Source: Dolomitihabitans soli
GTDB lineage: Bacteria; Actinomycetota; Actinomycetes; Streptosporangiales; Streptosporangiaceae
Direction of reading: 5' to 3'
Assembly (NCBI RefSeq): GCF_022213955.1
Contig: NZ_JAKNTW010000009.1
Location: 124,001 to 188,000, forward strand
DNA length: 64,000 nt
The notes below the pieces were generated by a model. That model did not search any database. It was not told the origin of the DNA and saw only the letters and a program-made list of their open reading frames with translations. This document shows positions 37,113 through 45,087 of this stretch, in pieces (position 1 is the stretch's first letter; every line of letters begins with the position of its first letter). The translations under genes and the position numbers were made by a program.

Positions 37113-40100
37113 GTGGACGGAGAGTCGCCGGGTTTCGCGGCAGGTTTCGAACGCACCCCGCCGCACAGCATCGAGGCGGAACAGTCGGTGCTGGGCGGCA
37201 TGCTGCTGTCCAAGGACGCCATCGCCGACGTCGTGGAGGCACTGCGCTCCGACGACTTCTACCGCCCGGCCCACCAGATCATCTACGACATCGTCACCGA
37301 CCTGTACGGCAGAGGCGAGCCCGCCGACGCCATCACCGTCATGGACGAGCTGCAGAAACGCGGCGAGTTCGGCCGGGTCGGCGGCGGCGCCTACATCCAC
37401 ACCCTCACCGCCGTCGTCCCCACGGCGGCCAACGCCGGCTACTACGCGAAGATCGTCAGGGAGCAGGCGATCCTGCGCAGGCTCATCGAGGCCGGCACCC
37501 GCATCGTCTCCTACGGCTACGGCGGGCAGAACGAAGAGGTCGACGAGCTGGTCGACCGCGCCCAGGCCGAGATCTACAAGGTCACCGAGCGCCGCACCTC
37601 GGAGGACTATCTCCCGCTCGCCGACATCATGCCCGGCGCCCTCGACGAGATCGAGGCCATCGGCAGCCGATCCGGCCAGATGGTCGGCGTCCCCACCGGC
37701 TTCCAGGACCTCGACTCGCTCACCAACGGCCTGCACCCCGGCCAGATGATCGTCGTGGCGGCCCGGCCGGCGATCGGGAAGGCCCTCGCGCTAGACACGC
37801 CGCTGCCTACCCCCACCGGCTGGACGACCATGGGCGAGGTCGCGGTCGGTGATCATCTGATCGGCGCCGACGGGAAGCCCACCCGGGTCGTCGCGGCGAC
37901 CGAGGCGATGCGCGGGCGGCCCTGCTACGAGGTCGAGTTCAGCGACGGCACGGTGATCGTCGCCGATGCCCGGCACCAGTGGCGGACCAGCGCGCGCGTG
38001 AGCCGCCGGCAGCCGTCCCGTTCCTGGCCCGCCGAGTCGGCCGCCCGCGTCACGCAGGCCTCCGTGGCGTCGAGCAGCGGGGTGCGTCTCTCGATCGCGA
38101 GGGAGTTCCGTCCTGTTCTCCGCACCGTGGAGACGGGGATCGGGCCGATGTCCTCCGCCCTGGCCGGCCCTGGCCGGCCCGACGGTTCCCGGCGGCTCCT
38201 CGAAGCACCGGTTCTCCGGCCGGAGAACACCGCCACGACGGCGATGCACGGCGAGATCGTGACCACCGAGGAGATCGCCGCCACCCTGCGCCGCTCCCCG
38301 GCCGACGCCCGGCCGAACCACGCGGTCGGGGTCGCGATGCCGTTCGATCTGGACGAGCAAGACCTACCTCTGCCGCCGTACGTCCTCGGGATATGGCTCG
38401 GCGAAGGTCATCGCGAGGACGCGAGGTTCACGACCGTCGACCCGGAGATCGTCGCCAATGTCGAAGCGGAGGGTCTGTGGGTCACCCGTGCCGGCGACGG
38501 CGTCACCCACTCCATCGGGTTCCCCGGTCCGGAGGGTCCGGTGTCGCGTGGCTGTGCGGTCTGCGAGGCGATGGTCGCTCCCCGGTCGGGTGATCCCGTT
38601 CCGTCGCCCGCCTGCGCCGACTGCGGGGACCGGCCTGACACCGTGCGGGCGACCCTGCGGTCCTTGGGGGTTCTCGGTGACAAGCACATTCCGCGGCGAT
38701 ACCTGCGTGCCTCCGAGGAGCAGCGGAGGGCCCTGCTGGCCGGGCTGCTGGACACCGACGGCTACGTGAGCCGTGCCGGCCGCATCCAGTTCGCCGTGAC
38801 GAACGAGCGGCTCGCCAACGACGCCCTGGAGCTCGTCCTGAGCCTCGGCTACCGGGCGACCATGCGGACCAGGGCGGTCGAGGGCCGGGCCGCCGGCTCC
38901 TCGGTCTGTCACATGATCGATTTTACGGCGGCGGAGACGGTGTTCCGTCTTACGCGCAAGGCCGTCCGGCAGGCGGCCACGGCGCGCCCCGCGAGCCTGG
39001 TCCGGTACATCGTCGACGTCCGGGCCGTGCCCTCGACGCCGGTGCGATGCGTCGAGGTCGACAACGCCGATCACATGTACCTGGCGAGCAGGGCCTGTAT
39101 ACCGACGCACAACAGCACCCTGGGCTTGGATTTCGCGAGATCTGCCGCTATTAAGCACGGAATGACCACCGTCGTGTTTTCGCTGGAAATGTCGCGAAAT
39201 GAGATCACGATGCGCCTGTTGTCCGCGGAGGCGCGGGTGTCACTGCAGTCGATGCGGTCCGGTCTGATGAACGACGACGACTGGACCAGGCTGGCGCGCC
39301 GGATGAGCGAGGTCGCCGAGGCGCCGCTGTTCATCGACGACTCGCCCAACATGTCGATGATGGAGATCCGGGCCAAGTGCCGCCGGCTCAAACAACGCAA
39401 CGACCTGCGCTTCGTGATCGTCGACTACCTCCAGCTGATGAGCTCGCCGAAGAAGACGGAGAGCCGCCAGCAGGAGGTCTCCGAGATCTCCCGGGCCATG
39501 AAGCTGCTCGCCAAGGAGCTTGAGGTCCCGGTCATCGCGATCTCGCAGCTCAACCGTGGCCCCGAGCAGCGGACCGACAAGCGGCCCATGGTCAGCGACC
39601 TGCGTGAGTCCGGCTGTCTCACGGCGGCGACCCGGATCCTCCGCGCCGACACCGGCGCGGAGGTGTCGATCGGCGACCTGCTGGCGAGCGGTGAGCGTGA
39701 CGTCCCGGTCTGGTCGCTCGACGAAGGGCTCCGGCTGGTCCCCCGCACCCTGACGCATGCCTTCTCCAGCGGGGTCAAGGAGGTCTTCCGGCTGCGGCTC
39801 GCCTCCGGGCGGGAGATCGAGGCGACGGCCAACCATCCGTTCCTGACCTACGACGGCTGGCGTCCGCTGGGAGAGGTCCAGGCCGGCACGCGACTGGCGG
39901 TCGCCCGCCACGTGCCCGCGCCCCTGGAGACCGGAGAAGTGTGGTCGCCGGAGGAGATGACCGGCGACCCGGCAGGCGTGCCCCCGGGCGTCTTCGCCCT
40001 GCCCAAGCACCGGATCGCCCGCTTCCTGCGCCACCTGTGGGCGGCCGACGGCCGGATCCGGTGGGACGAGACGACGGGACAGGCCCAGGTCCACTACGCG

Positions 40101-40760
40101 TCGGCCGGTCGCCGGCAGGCCGACGACGTCGCCCGTCTCCTGCTGCGTTTCAACGTGCTGGCCCGGGTCGGGGAGTCCGGGAGCGGCGACCGCCGGCACC
40201 GGTTGTCGATCGACGACGCCGAGAACCAGTTGCGCTTCCTCGACGGCGTCGGCGAACGATCGGCCGAAGCCGCCCGGTGCACGGCCGGACTGCGCGCGGC
40301 GAGGGGCGGCGCCGACCGCGACGCCGTACCCGGTGCGGTCTGGGATCGGGTCGGTGGCGCCCTCGCGCATCACCCGTCCTCGACGGTGAGGCACGCCCGG
40401 CAGAGCCTCGGCGAGGTGGCGGCGATCCTGGACGACGCCGAGTTGGAGATGCTCGCGACCAACGATGTGTTCTGGGACGAGGTAGCCTCGGTTCAGAGTC
40501 TGGGAATGCAACCCGTTTACGACGCCACGGTCCCCGGCACTCATAACTTCGTGGCGAACGGCATCAATGTCCACAACTCGATCGAGCAGGATGCCGACAT
40601 GGTCATCCTTCTGCACCGCGAGGACGCATATGAGCGGGAATCGCCGAGAGCCGGTGAGGCAGACCTGATCGTGGCCAAGCATCGTAACGGCCCAACAGCC
40701 ACCGTTACGGTCGCTTTTCAGGGCCACTACAGCCGTTTCGTCGACATGGCTGCACACTGA
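37113..40760 (+). CDS. dnaB: Replicative DNA helicase DnaB with two inteins
   Basis: The 1215-residue precursor consists of a 450-residue helicase interrupted by inteins at residues 224-667 and 835-1155. Extein parts: the N-terminal domain (TPPHSIEAEQSVLGGMLL), linker and Walker A (ARPAIGK/S, split by intein 1); Walker B and helicase motifs (FVIVDYLQLM, VIAISQLNRGPEQR); and the C-terminal SIEQDADMVILLHRE and LIVAKHRNGPT. Splicing of both inteins is required for an ATPase. I chose the GTG at 37113, preceded by AAGGGGG, because actinobacterial DnaB starts just before FERTPP. In-frame readings further upstream are unlikely. DnaA-box-like sites lie upstream. Confidence 0.97.
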   Translation: MDGESPGFAAGFERTPPHSIEAEQSVLGGMLLSKDAIADVVEALRSDDFYRPAHQIIYDIVTDLYGRGEPADAITVMDELQKRGEFGRVGGGAYIHTLTAVVPTAANAGYYAKIVREQAILRRLIEAGTRIVSYGYGGQNEEVDELVDRAQAEIYKVTERRTSEDYLPLADIMPGALDEIEAIGSRSGQMVGVPTGFQDLDSLTNGLHPGQMIVVAARPAIGKALALDTPLPTPTGWTTMGEVAVGDHLIGADGKPTRVVAATEAMRGRPCYEVEFSDGTVIVADARHQWRTSARVSRRQPSRSWPAESAARVTQASVASSSGVRLSIAREFRPVLRTVETGIGPMSSALAGPGRPDGSRRLLEAPVLRPENTATTAMHGEIVTTEEIAATLRRSPADARPNHAVGVAMPFDLDEQDLPLPPYVLGIWLGEGHREDARFTTVDPEIVANVEAEGLWVTRAGDGVTHSIGFPGPEGPVSRGCAVCEAMVAPRSGDPVPSPACADCGDRPDTVRATLRSLGVLGDKHIPRRYLRASEEQRRALLAGLLDTDGYVSRAGRIQFAVTNERLANDALELVLSLGYRATMRTRAVEGRAAGSSVCHMIDFTAAETVFRLTRKAVRQAATARPASLVRYIVDVRAVPSTPVRCVEVDNADHMYLASRACIPTHNSTLGLDFARSAAIKHGMTTVVFSLEMSRNEITMRLLSAEARVSLQSMRSGLMNDDDWTRLARRMSEVAEAPLFIDDSPNMSMMEIRAKCRRLKQRNDLRFVIVDYLQLMSSPKKTESRQQEVSEISRAMKLLAKELEVPVIAISQLNRGPEQRTDKRPMVSDLRESGCLTAATRILRADTGAEVSIGDLLASGERDVPVWSLDEGLRLVPRTLTHAFSSGVKEVFRLRLASGREIEATANHPFLTYDGWRPLGEVQAGTRLAVARHVPAPLETGEVWSPEEMTGDPAGVPPGVFALPKHRIARFLRHLWAADGRIRWDETTGQAQVHYASAGRRQADDVARLLLRFNVLARVGESGSGDRRHRLSIDDAENQLRFLDGVGERSAEAARCTAGLRAARGGADRDAVPGAVWDRVGGALAHHPSSTVRHARQSLGEVAAILDDAELEMLATNDVFWDEVASVQSLGMQPVYDATVPGTHNFVANGINVHNSIEQDADMVILLHREDAYERESPRAGEADLIVAKHRNGPTATVTVAFQGHYSRFVDMAAH
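37782..39113 (+). mobile_element. Intein 1 of DnaB (Walker A site), class 3 signature, with LAGLIDADG endonuclease
   Basis: This 444-residue intein is inserted between Lys and Ser of the Walker A motif (AIGK/S). It starts with Ala (ALALDTPLPTPTGWTTMGEV), not Cys or Ser, so it lacks the N-terminal nucleophile. It carries the class 3 WCT set: Trp two residues after the block B His (ADARHQW), Cys in block F (PVRCVEVDNADHMYLA) and Thr before the final His-Asn (PTHN/S). An endonuclease domain is present: LGIWLGEG (first motif, Glu for the usual Asp) and LLAGLLDTDGYV (second motif, intact), with Cys pairs (CAVC, CADC) between. Confidence 0.92.
39615..40577 (+). mobile_element. Intein 2 of DnaB (DLRESG/S site), class 1
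   Basis: This 321-residue intein lies between DLRESG and SIEQDADM. It has the canonical N-terminal Cys1 (CLTAATRILRADTG), block B TANHPFL with the TxxH motif, block F VYDATVPGTHNFVANG, and the terminal NVHN followed by Ser. The central part contains FLRHLWAADGRI, a divergent LAGLIDADG-like motif, and a weaker second one (FLDGVGERS). The endonuclease may be degenerate. Confidence 0.92.
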
Positions 40761-41082
40761 GTTTTCGCAGGTCAGCATCATCTGGTCGGACAATGGGGAC
40801 GAAACCTCCCGCGTCCGCTACTCTTTGCGGTCACGGACCAGACAGATCCCACGCGGGAGTCGTAACACGTGATCGTCTACACCGCTTCGAAGGACTGGCT
40901 CGTCGCCGATACCCCCATGGTCGCCCGCACGCGGCCGAATCAGGCGTGAGTCATGGTGGGGTCAGCACTACCAAGAGCCGGGGTGGCGACGGGATTCCCG
41001 CAGGCCGGGGTGGTTCCGAGACTAGAGAGACCCGCAACCGGTACGGCTGAGGCCATCGTCAAGGAACCACGTGAGGAGACCC
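40761..41082. other. 320-bp gap between dnaB and the desaturase gene
   Basis: The only coding candidate here is a 26-codon ORF (40869-40949). The rest has a repeated GCCGGGGTGG (about 40979 and 41004) and no clear terminator after dnaB. A longer open frame at 40793-41050 has no family features and looks non-coding. Confidence 0.5.
40869..40949 (+). CDS. Possible 26-aa small ORF
   Basis: A GTG at 40869 preceded by GGGAG at a normal distance opens a short peptide beginning VIVYTASKDWLVADTPMVAR. I recognise no family. The composition is protein-like rather than Arg/Pro-shadow-like, so it could be a leader peptide or a remnant, but the evidence is slim. Confidence 0.3.
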   Translation: MIVYTASKDWLVADTPMVARTRPNQA

Positions 41083-42126
41083 GTGACCAGCTCAATCGCG
41101 ATCGAACCCACCGGTCGGTCAGAGGACGCCAGAGGCAGTGACTTCGCACGGCTGTCCCGAAGGATCGCCAAGGCGGGTCTGATGGAGCGACGGCCCGGCT
41201 ACTACGCCGCGCGGTTCACCATCGTCGCCTGCCTCTACGTGGGCAGCTGGGCCGCGGTCGTGCTGGTCGGGGAGTCGTGGCTGCAGTTGGTGGTCGCGGC
41301 GCTGCTGGCGGTGGCGTTCTCGCAGGCCGCGCTCGTCGCGCATGATCTCGCGCACCGGCAGGTGTTCCGCACCAAGCGCATCACCGAGGTCTCCGGCTGG
41401 CTGGTCGGCAACCTGCTCATCGGCATGGGCTACGGGTGGTGGACCGACAAGCACACCCGGCACCACGCCAACCCCAACCACGAGGACCACGACCCCGACG
41501 TCTCGCCCGACGTGCTGCTCTGGTCGGAGCGGCAGGCCAAGGTGAGCCGCGGGCTGCCCAAGCTCATCGGCCGCTGGCAGGCGTATCTCTTCTTCCCGCT
41601 GCTGACGCTGGAAGGCATGAACCTGCACGTCGCCAGCTTCCGCTCGTTGTTCAAGTCGACCATGAAGAACCGCCCCATCGAGGGGGCGCTGCTCGTCGCG
41701 CACGTCGTGATCTACCTTGCGGTGATCTTCACGCTGCTGCCGTTCGGCATGGCGCTGGCGTTCGTGGTCGTGAACCAGGCCGTCTTCGGCGTCTACCTCG
41801 GCATGACGTTCGCCCCCAACCACAAGGGCATGCAGATGCTCTGCGGCGACGACGAGAAGCTCGACTTCCTCCGCAAGCAGGTGCTGACCTCCCGGAACGT
41901 CACGGGCGGCCGGGTCATCGACGTCGCGCTGGGCGGGCTCAACCACCAGATCGAGCACCACCTGTTCCCGAGCATGCCGTCGGTCAACCTGCGCAAGGCC
42001 AAGCCCATCGTGAGCGAGTTCTGCGCGGAGATCGGCGTTCCCTACCATGAGTGCGGCCTGGTCGACTCCTACCGCCAGGCGCTGGGCCACATGCACGAGG
42101 TCGGGGCGGGACTGCGCGCTAAGTGA
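41083..42126 (+). CDS. Fatty acid / acyl-lipid desaturase
   Basis: This 347-aa membrane di-iron desaturase introduces a double bond into acyl chains. The three histidine boxes are HDLAHRQ, HTRHHANPNHEDHD and HQIEHHLFPSMP, with about four hydrophobic segments between them. The GTG at 41083 follows GAGGAG; the GTG at 41071 is equally possible and adds four residues. The regiochemistry (delta-9 or front-end type) cannot be decided; QIEHH is common in front-end desaturases, but no cytochrome b5 domain is present. Its end overlaps the convergent phosphoesterase by 8 bp. Confidence 0.88.
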   Translation: MTSSIAIEPTGRSEDARGSDFARLSRRIAKAGLMERRPGYYAARFTIVACLYVGSWAAVVLVGESWLQLVVAALLAVAFSQAALVAHDLAHRQVFRTKRITEVSGWLVGNLLIGMGYGWWTDKHTRHHANPNHEDHDPDVSPDVLLWSERQAKVSRGLPKLIGRWQAYLFFPLLTLEGMNLHVASFRSLFKSTMKNRPIEGALLVAHVVIYLAVIFTLLPFGMALAFVVVNQAVFGVYLGMTFAPNHKGMQMLCGDDEKLDFLRKQVLTSRNVTGGRVIDVALGGLNHQIEHHLFPSMPSVNLRKAKPIVSEFCAEIGVPYHECGLVDSYRQALGHMHEVGAGLRAK

Positions 42127-42868
42127 TCACACGGGTGTGCGTGACGAGGCTGCCGTCGTCGTAGAGGTGCAGATCGACGGCGGGCGGCAGGTCGTAGTCG
42201 ATCGGCGCCCGTTCCGCCGACTCCACCGGGAGCAGCAGCGTGGAGACCACGCCGGGCGCCACCCGTAGCGGGAGCCCGGCGAAGGTGCCGCTGGCGGCGG
42301 TGTGCGCGTGCCCGACCAGGAGCGCCGCCGCCGAAGGGTGGCGGCCCAGCACCTCGGCCAGCCGGTGCGCCTCGCCCAGCCGGATCTCGTCCACGTACGG
42401 CAGGCCGAGCGGAATGGGCGGGTGGTGCATGCCGACGAAGACGGGCACCCGGCTGGCGGCCAGCACGTCGTCGAGCCACGCCAGGGTCTCGTCCGCGAGG
42501 AGACCGTCAGGACGGCCGGGGATGCTGGAGTCGCACAACGCGATCGTCGCCGCCGCCAGATGCAGCACCTGGTTGACCGGCCCGTTGGGTGGGCCGTCTC
42601 CCTGCTCGCCGAGGAGCACCTTGCGGAACTCCGGCCTGGAGTCGTGGTTTCCCGGGCAGATGACTGTCGGGTAGGGCGACCGCCGCAGCAGGTCACGGAC
42701 GATTTCGTACTCCTCGACCGTTCCGTGGTCGGCCAGATCGCCGGTGACGATCAGCGCGTCGATCGGGCCGGGCAGCGCGGCGAGATAGCGCATCACCCGT
42801 TCGGCGCGTTCTACGCTCTGCGGGGAGCCGCCGATGTGGATGTCGCTGATGTGCGCGATTCTCAGCAT
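42119..42868 (-). CDS. Calcineurin-like metallophosphoesterase (CpdA type)
   Basis: This 249-aa phosphoesterase has all metal-binding blocks: AHISDIHIGG, VTGDLADHG, CPGNHDSRPEF, GMHHPP and LLVGHAHTAASG. It resembles 3',5'-cyclic nucleotide phosphodiesterases, but substrate choice in this family is broad. Its start overlaps the end of the Lrp-type regulator gene by 7 bp, so they are co-transcribed. Confidence 0.88.
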   Translation of the reverse strand: MLRIAHISDIHIGGSPQSVERAERVMRYLAALPGPIDALIVTGDLADHGTVEEYEIVRDLLRRSPYPTVICPGNHDSRPEFRKVLLGEQGDGPPNGPVNQVLHLAAATIALCDSSIPGRPDGLLADETLAWLDDVLAASRVPVFVGMHHPPIPLGLPYVDEIRLGEAHRLAEVLGRHPSAAALLVGHAHTAASGTFAGLPLRVAPGVVSTLLLPVESAERAPIDYDLPPAVDLHLYDDGSLVTHTRVIT

Positions 42869-43314
42869 GCCGACAGGCTACTCGTGGGCCGTTCGAAGAA
42901 GGTCTGCAGCACCACGATCGCCTGGGTGCCGGTGACCCCGTCGATCTGGAACAGCCGGCGCAGGACCGCCTGGAGTTCGTCGGTGCTGCCCGTACGCACC
43001 TTCACCAGCAGCGACGACGAGCCCGCGATCACATGCGCCTCCTCGACCACGGGCACGGCGAGCAGGGCCTCGGCGGTGGGCGGGTCGCCCATCCAGGCGT
43101 TGGAGTCGATCATCACGAAGGCCAGCACTCCCCGGCCGAGCGCGACCGGATCGACGTCGATGGTCGTGCGGCGGATGATCCCGCGCTCCCTCAGCTTGCG
43201 CACCCGTTCATGGGCCGCGCCGCTCGACAACCCGACCGCCTCGCCGAGCGCGGAGTACGGCCTGGCCGCGTCGTGCTGGAGGAGCTCGATGAGCTTACGG
43301 TCAATCTCATCCAT
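42862..43314 (-). CDS. Lrp/AsnC-family transcriptional regulator
   Basis: This 150-aa protein begins MDEIDRKLIELLQHDAARPYSALGEAVGLSSGAAHERVRKLRERGII (N-terminal winged HTH) and ends in a RAM ligand-binding domain (VLAFVMIDS, VEEAHVIAGSSSLLVKVRTG). The ATG at 43314 gives the standard family start. It is divergent from the SMP-30 gene across 64 bp, suggesting that it controls that gene and itself. Confidence 0.9.
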   Translation of the reverse strand: MDEIDRKLIELLQHDAARPYSALGEAVGLSSGAAHERVRKLRERGIIRRTTIDVDPVALGRGVLAFVMIDSNAWMGDPPTAEALLAVPVVEEAHVIAGSSSLLVKVRTGSTDELQAVLRRLFQIDGVTGTQAIVVLQTFFERPTSSLSAC

Positions 43315-43332
43315 AGAAACCCTGTCCTCGCC

Positions 43333-43361
43333 ATATAGAGTTCGGTCGTATCCCAATATAG
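43333..43361. promoter_or_regulatory. Putative Lrp-type operator in the divergent promoter
   Basis: ATATAG occurs at 43333-43338 and again at 43356-43361, 23 bp apart (about two helical turns), in an unusually AT-rich 64-bp gap between the lrp-like and SMP-30 genes. This fits binding by an Lrp oligomer but is not proven; parts may be -10 elements. Confidence 0.35.
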
Positions 43362-43378
43362 CGAGATAGGGTTAAGTC

Positions 43379-44269
43379 ATGATTGAGATGTTGGACCCGA
43401 GATTCAAGGATTGCCGAGGCGACGACCAGGTCGAGCGGCTCTATCAGGGGTGCCGCTGGGCGGAGGGCCCGGTCTACTTTCCCGCACACCGCTCCCTGGT
43501 GTGGAGCGACATCCCCAACGACCGGATGCTCCGCTGGGATGAGGCGACCGGCGGAGTCGGCCCGTTCAGGCAGCCTGCGGGCTACACCAACGGCAACACC
43601 CTCGACGCCGAGGGCCGGCTCGTCTCCTGCGAGCACGGCAACCGCCGGGTCACCCGCACCGAGCACGACGGCTCGATCACCGTCATCGCCGACCGCCACC
43701 AGGGCAAGCGGTTCAACAGCCCGAACGACGCCGTCGTCAGGTCGGACGGCTCCATCTGGTTCACCGACCCGTCGTACGGGATCGACAGCGACTACGAGGG
43801 CCACCGGGCCGAGAGCGAGATCGGTGGCTGCCACGTCTACCGCGCCGATCCGGCCACCGGCGAGGTGCGGATCGTCGCCGACGACTTCGTCCGCCCCAAC
43901 GGCCTGGCGTTCTCCCTCGACGAGCGGCTGCTCTACATCGTCGACACCCGCGTCAACCACATCCGCGCCTTCGAGGTGACCCCGCAGGGCACGCTCACGG
44001 GTGGCGACGTCCTCGCCGAGTGCTCGAAGGGCGTCTTCGACGGGATCCGGCTCGACGACGCGGGCCGGATCTGGGCGGCGGCCGGCGACGGCGTGCACTG
44101 CTTCGACCCGGACGGCACCCTGATCGGCAAGATCCATTTCCCGGAGACCGTGTCCAACCTGGTCTTCGGCGGCCCGAAGGGCAACCGCCTCTTCGTGACC
44201 GCGACCACCTCCGTCTACTCCATCATGCTCACCGTCAACGGAGCGCCCCGCCTGATCGACCGCCGGTGA
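43379..44269 (+). CDS. SMP-30/gluconolactonase-family protein
   Basis: This 296-aa six-bladed propeller has WAEGPVYFPAHRSLVWSDIP (metal-binding Glu), NSPNDAVVRSDGSIWFTDPSYG, RPNGLAFSLDERLLYIVDTR (Asn and Asp ligands) and VFDGIRLDDAGRIW. Such enzymes hydrolyse sugar lactones in the cytoplasm; the exact lactone is unknown. It is probably regulated by the divergent Lrp-type protein. Confidence 0.85.
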   Translation: MIEMLDPRFKDCRGDDQVERLYQGCRWAEGPVYFPAHRSLVWSDIPNDRMLRWDEATGGVGPFRQPAGYTNGNTLDAEGRLVSCEHGNRRVTRTEHDGSITVIADRHQGKRFNSPNDAVVRSDGSIWFTDPSYGIDSDYEGHRAESEIGGCHVYRADPATGEVRIVADDFVRPNGLAFSLDERLLYIVDTRVNHIRAFEVTPQGTLTGGDVLAECSKGVFDGIRLDDAGRIWAAAGDGVHCFDPDGTLIGKIHFPETVSNLVFGGPKGNRLFVTATTSVYSIMLTVNGAPRLIDRR

Positions 44270-44279
44270 GGCGTCCGGC

Positions 44280-45032
44280 TCAGAGGGAGGTGCCCCCGTC
44301 CACGACGAGATCGTTGCCCACGGCGAAGCCGGCGTCGTCGGAGGCCAGCCACAGGACGGTCCCGGTGATCTCGTCGAGCGAGCCGACCCGCCCGATCGGC
44401 ACCTGCTCCTTCATGCGCGTCTCGCGTTCGGCCTCGGTCTCGCCGGGACGCATGGACATCTCGGTGTCGTGGGGACCCGGGCTCACCACGTTGATCCGGA
44501 TGCCCTCACCGATGTGTTCGAGCGCGGCCGTACGGCTGAGCGCGGTGACCGCGGCCTTCGAGGCGGCGTAGGCGCTGAGGCCGGGGACGTGCATGTGGGC
44601 GCCGAGGTTGCTGCTCACGTTGACGATGACGCCCTTGCCCGCCGTACGCATGGCGGCCACCTGGTGCTTCATCGCCAGGAAGACGCCGGTGGCGTTGATC
44701 TCCAGCACGCGGGTCCACTCGGACTCGGGGAGGTCGGTGACGCTGCCCATGGTGAAGACGCCCGCGTTGTTGATCGCGATGTCCAGCCGGCCGTACCTCT
44801 CGACGATCTCGCCGACGAGGGCGGCCACGCTCGCGGAGTCGGTGACGTCGACGGTGGTCGCCGTGGCCCGGCCGCCTGCGGACTCGATCTGCCTGACGGT
44901 CTCCTCCAGCGGGTCGCGGGTCCTGGCGGCCACCACGACCGTCGCCCCCTGGCGGGCGAAGCCCAGCGCGACCGCGCGCCCGATGCCGGAACCCGCGCCG
45001 GTGACGAGCACCGTCTTATCCGCAAATTTCAT
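44280..45032 (-). CDS. SDR-family oxidoreductase
   Basis: This 250-aa classical short-chain dehydrogenase has TGAGSGIG (NAD(P) binding), NNAG, the catalytic Ser in VSSNLGAH, and YAASK. The charge pattern after beta2 (ARTRD) favours NADP. The start at 45032 gives the standard N-terminus (MKFADKTVLVTG). An 18-bp site shared with the promoter of the adjacent tetR gene lies just upstream, so it is a likely target of that repressor. The substrate is unknown. Confidence 0.9.
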   Translation of the reverse strand: MKFADKTVLVTGAGSGIGRAVALGFARQGATVVVAARTRDPLEETVRQIESAGGRATATTVDVTDSASVAALVGEIVERYGRLDIAINNAGVFTMGSVTDLPESEWTRVLEINATGVFLAMKHQVAAMRTAGKGVIVNVSSNLGAHMHVPGLSAYAASKAAVTALSRTAALEHIGEGIRINVVSPGPHDTEMSMRPGETEAERETRMKEQVPIGRVGSLDEITGTVLWLASDDAGFAVGNDLVVDGGTSL

Positions 45033-45047
45033 GTTCGATCCTCTATC

Positions 45048-45065
45048 TTGACCAGTCGTTCTAGA
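45048..45065. promoter_or_regulatory. Putative TetR operator in front of the SDR gene
   Basis: TTGACCAGTCGTTCTAGA here matches 15 of 18 positions of the reverse complement of the site at 45683-45700. It lies 16 bp upstream of the SDR start. Confidence 0.65.
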
Positions 45066-45087
45066 ATTACGGCACAAAAAAGCCGGT

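Noticed and set aside
40793-41050. An 85-codon frame between dnaB and the desaturase gene
   Set aside because: It lacks a ribosome binding site and its Arg/Gly/Ser/Thr-rich composition looks non-coding.
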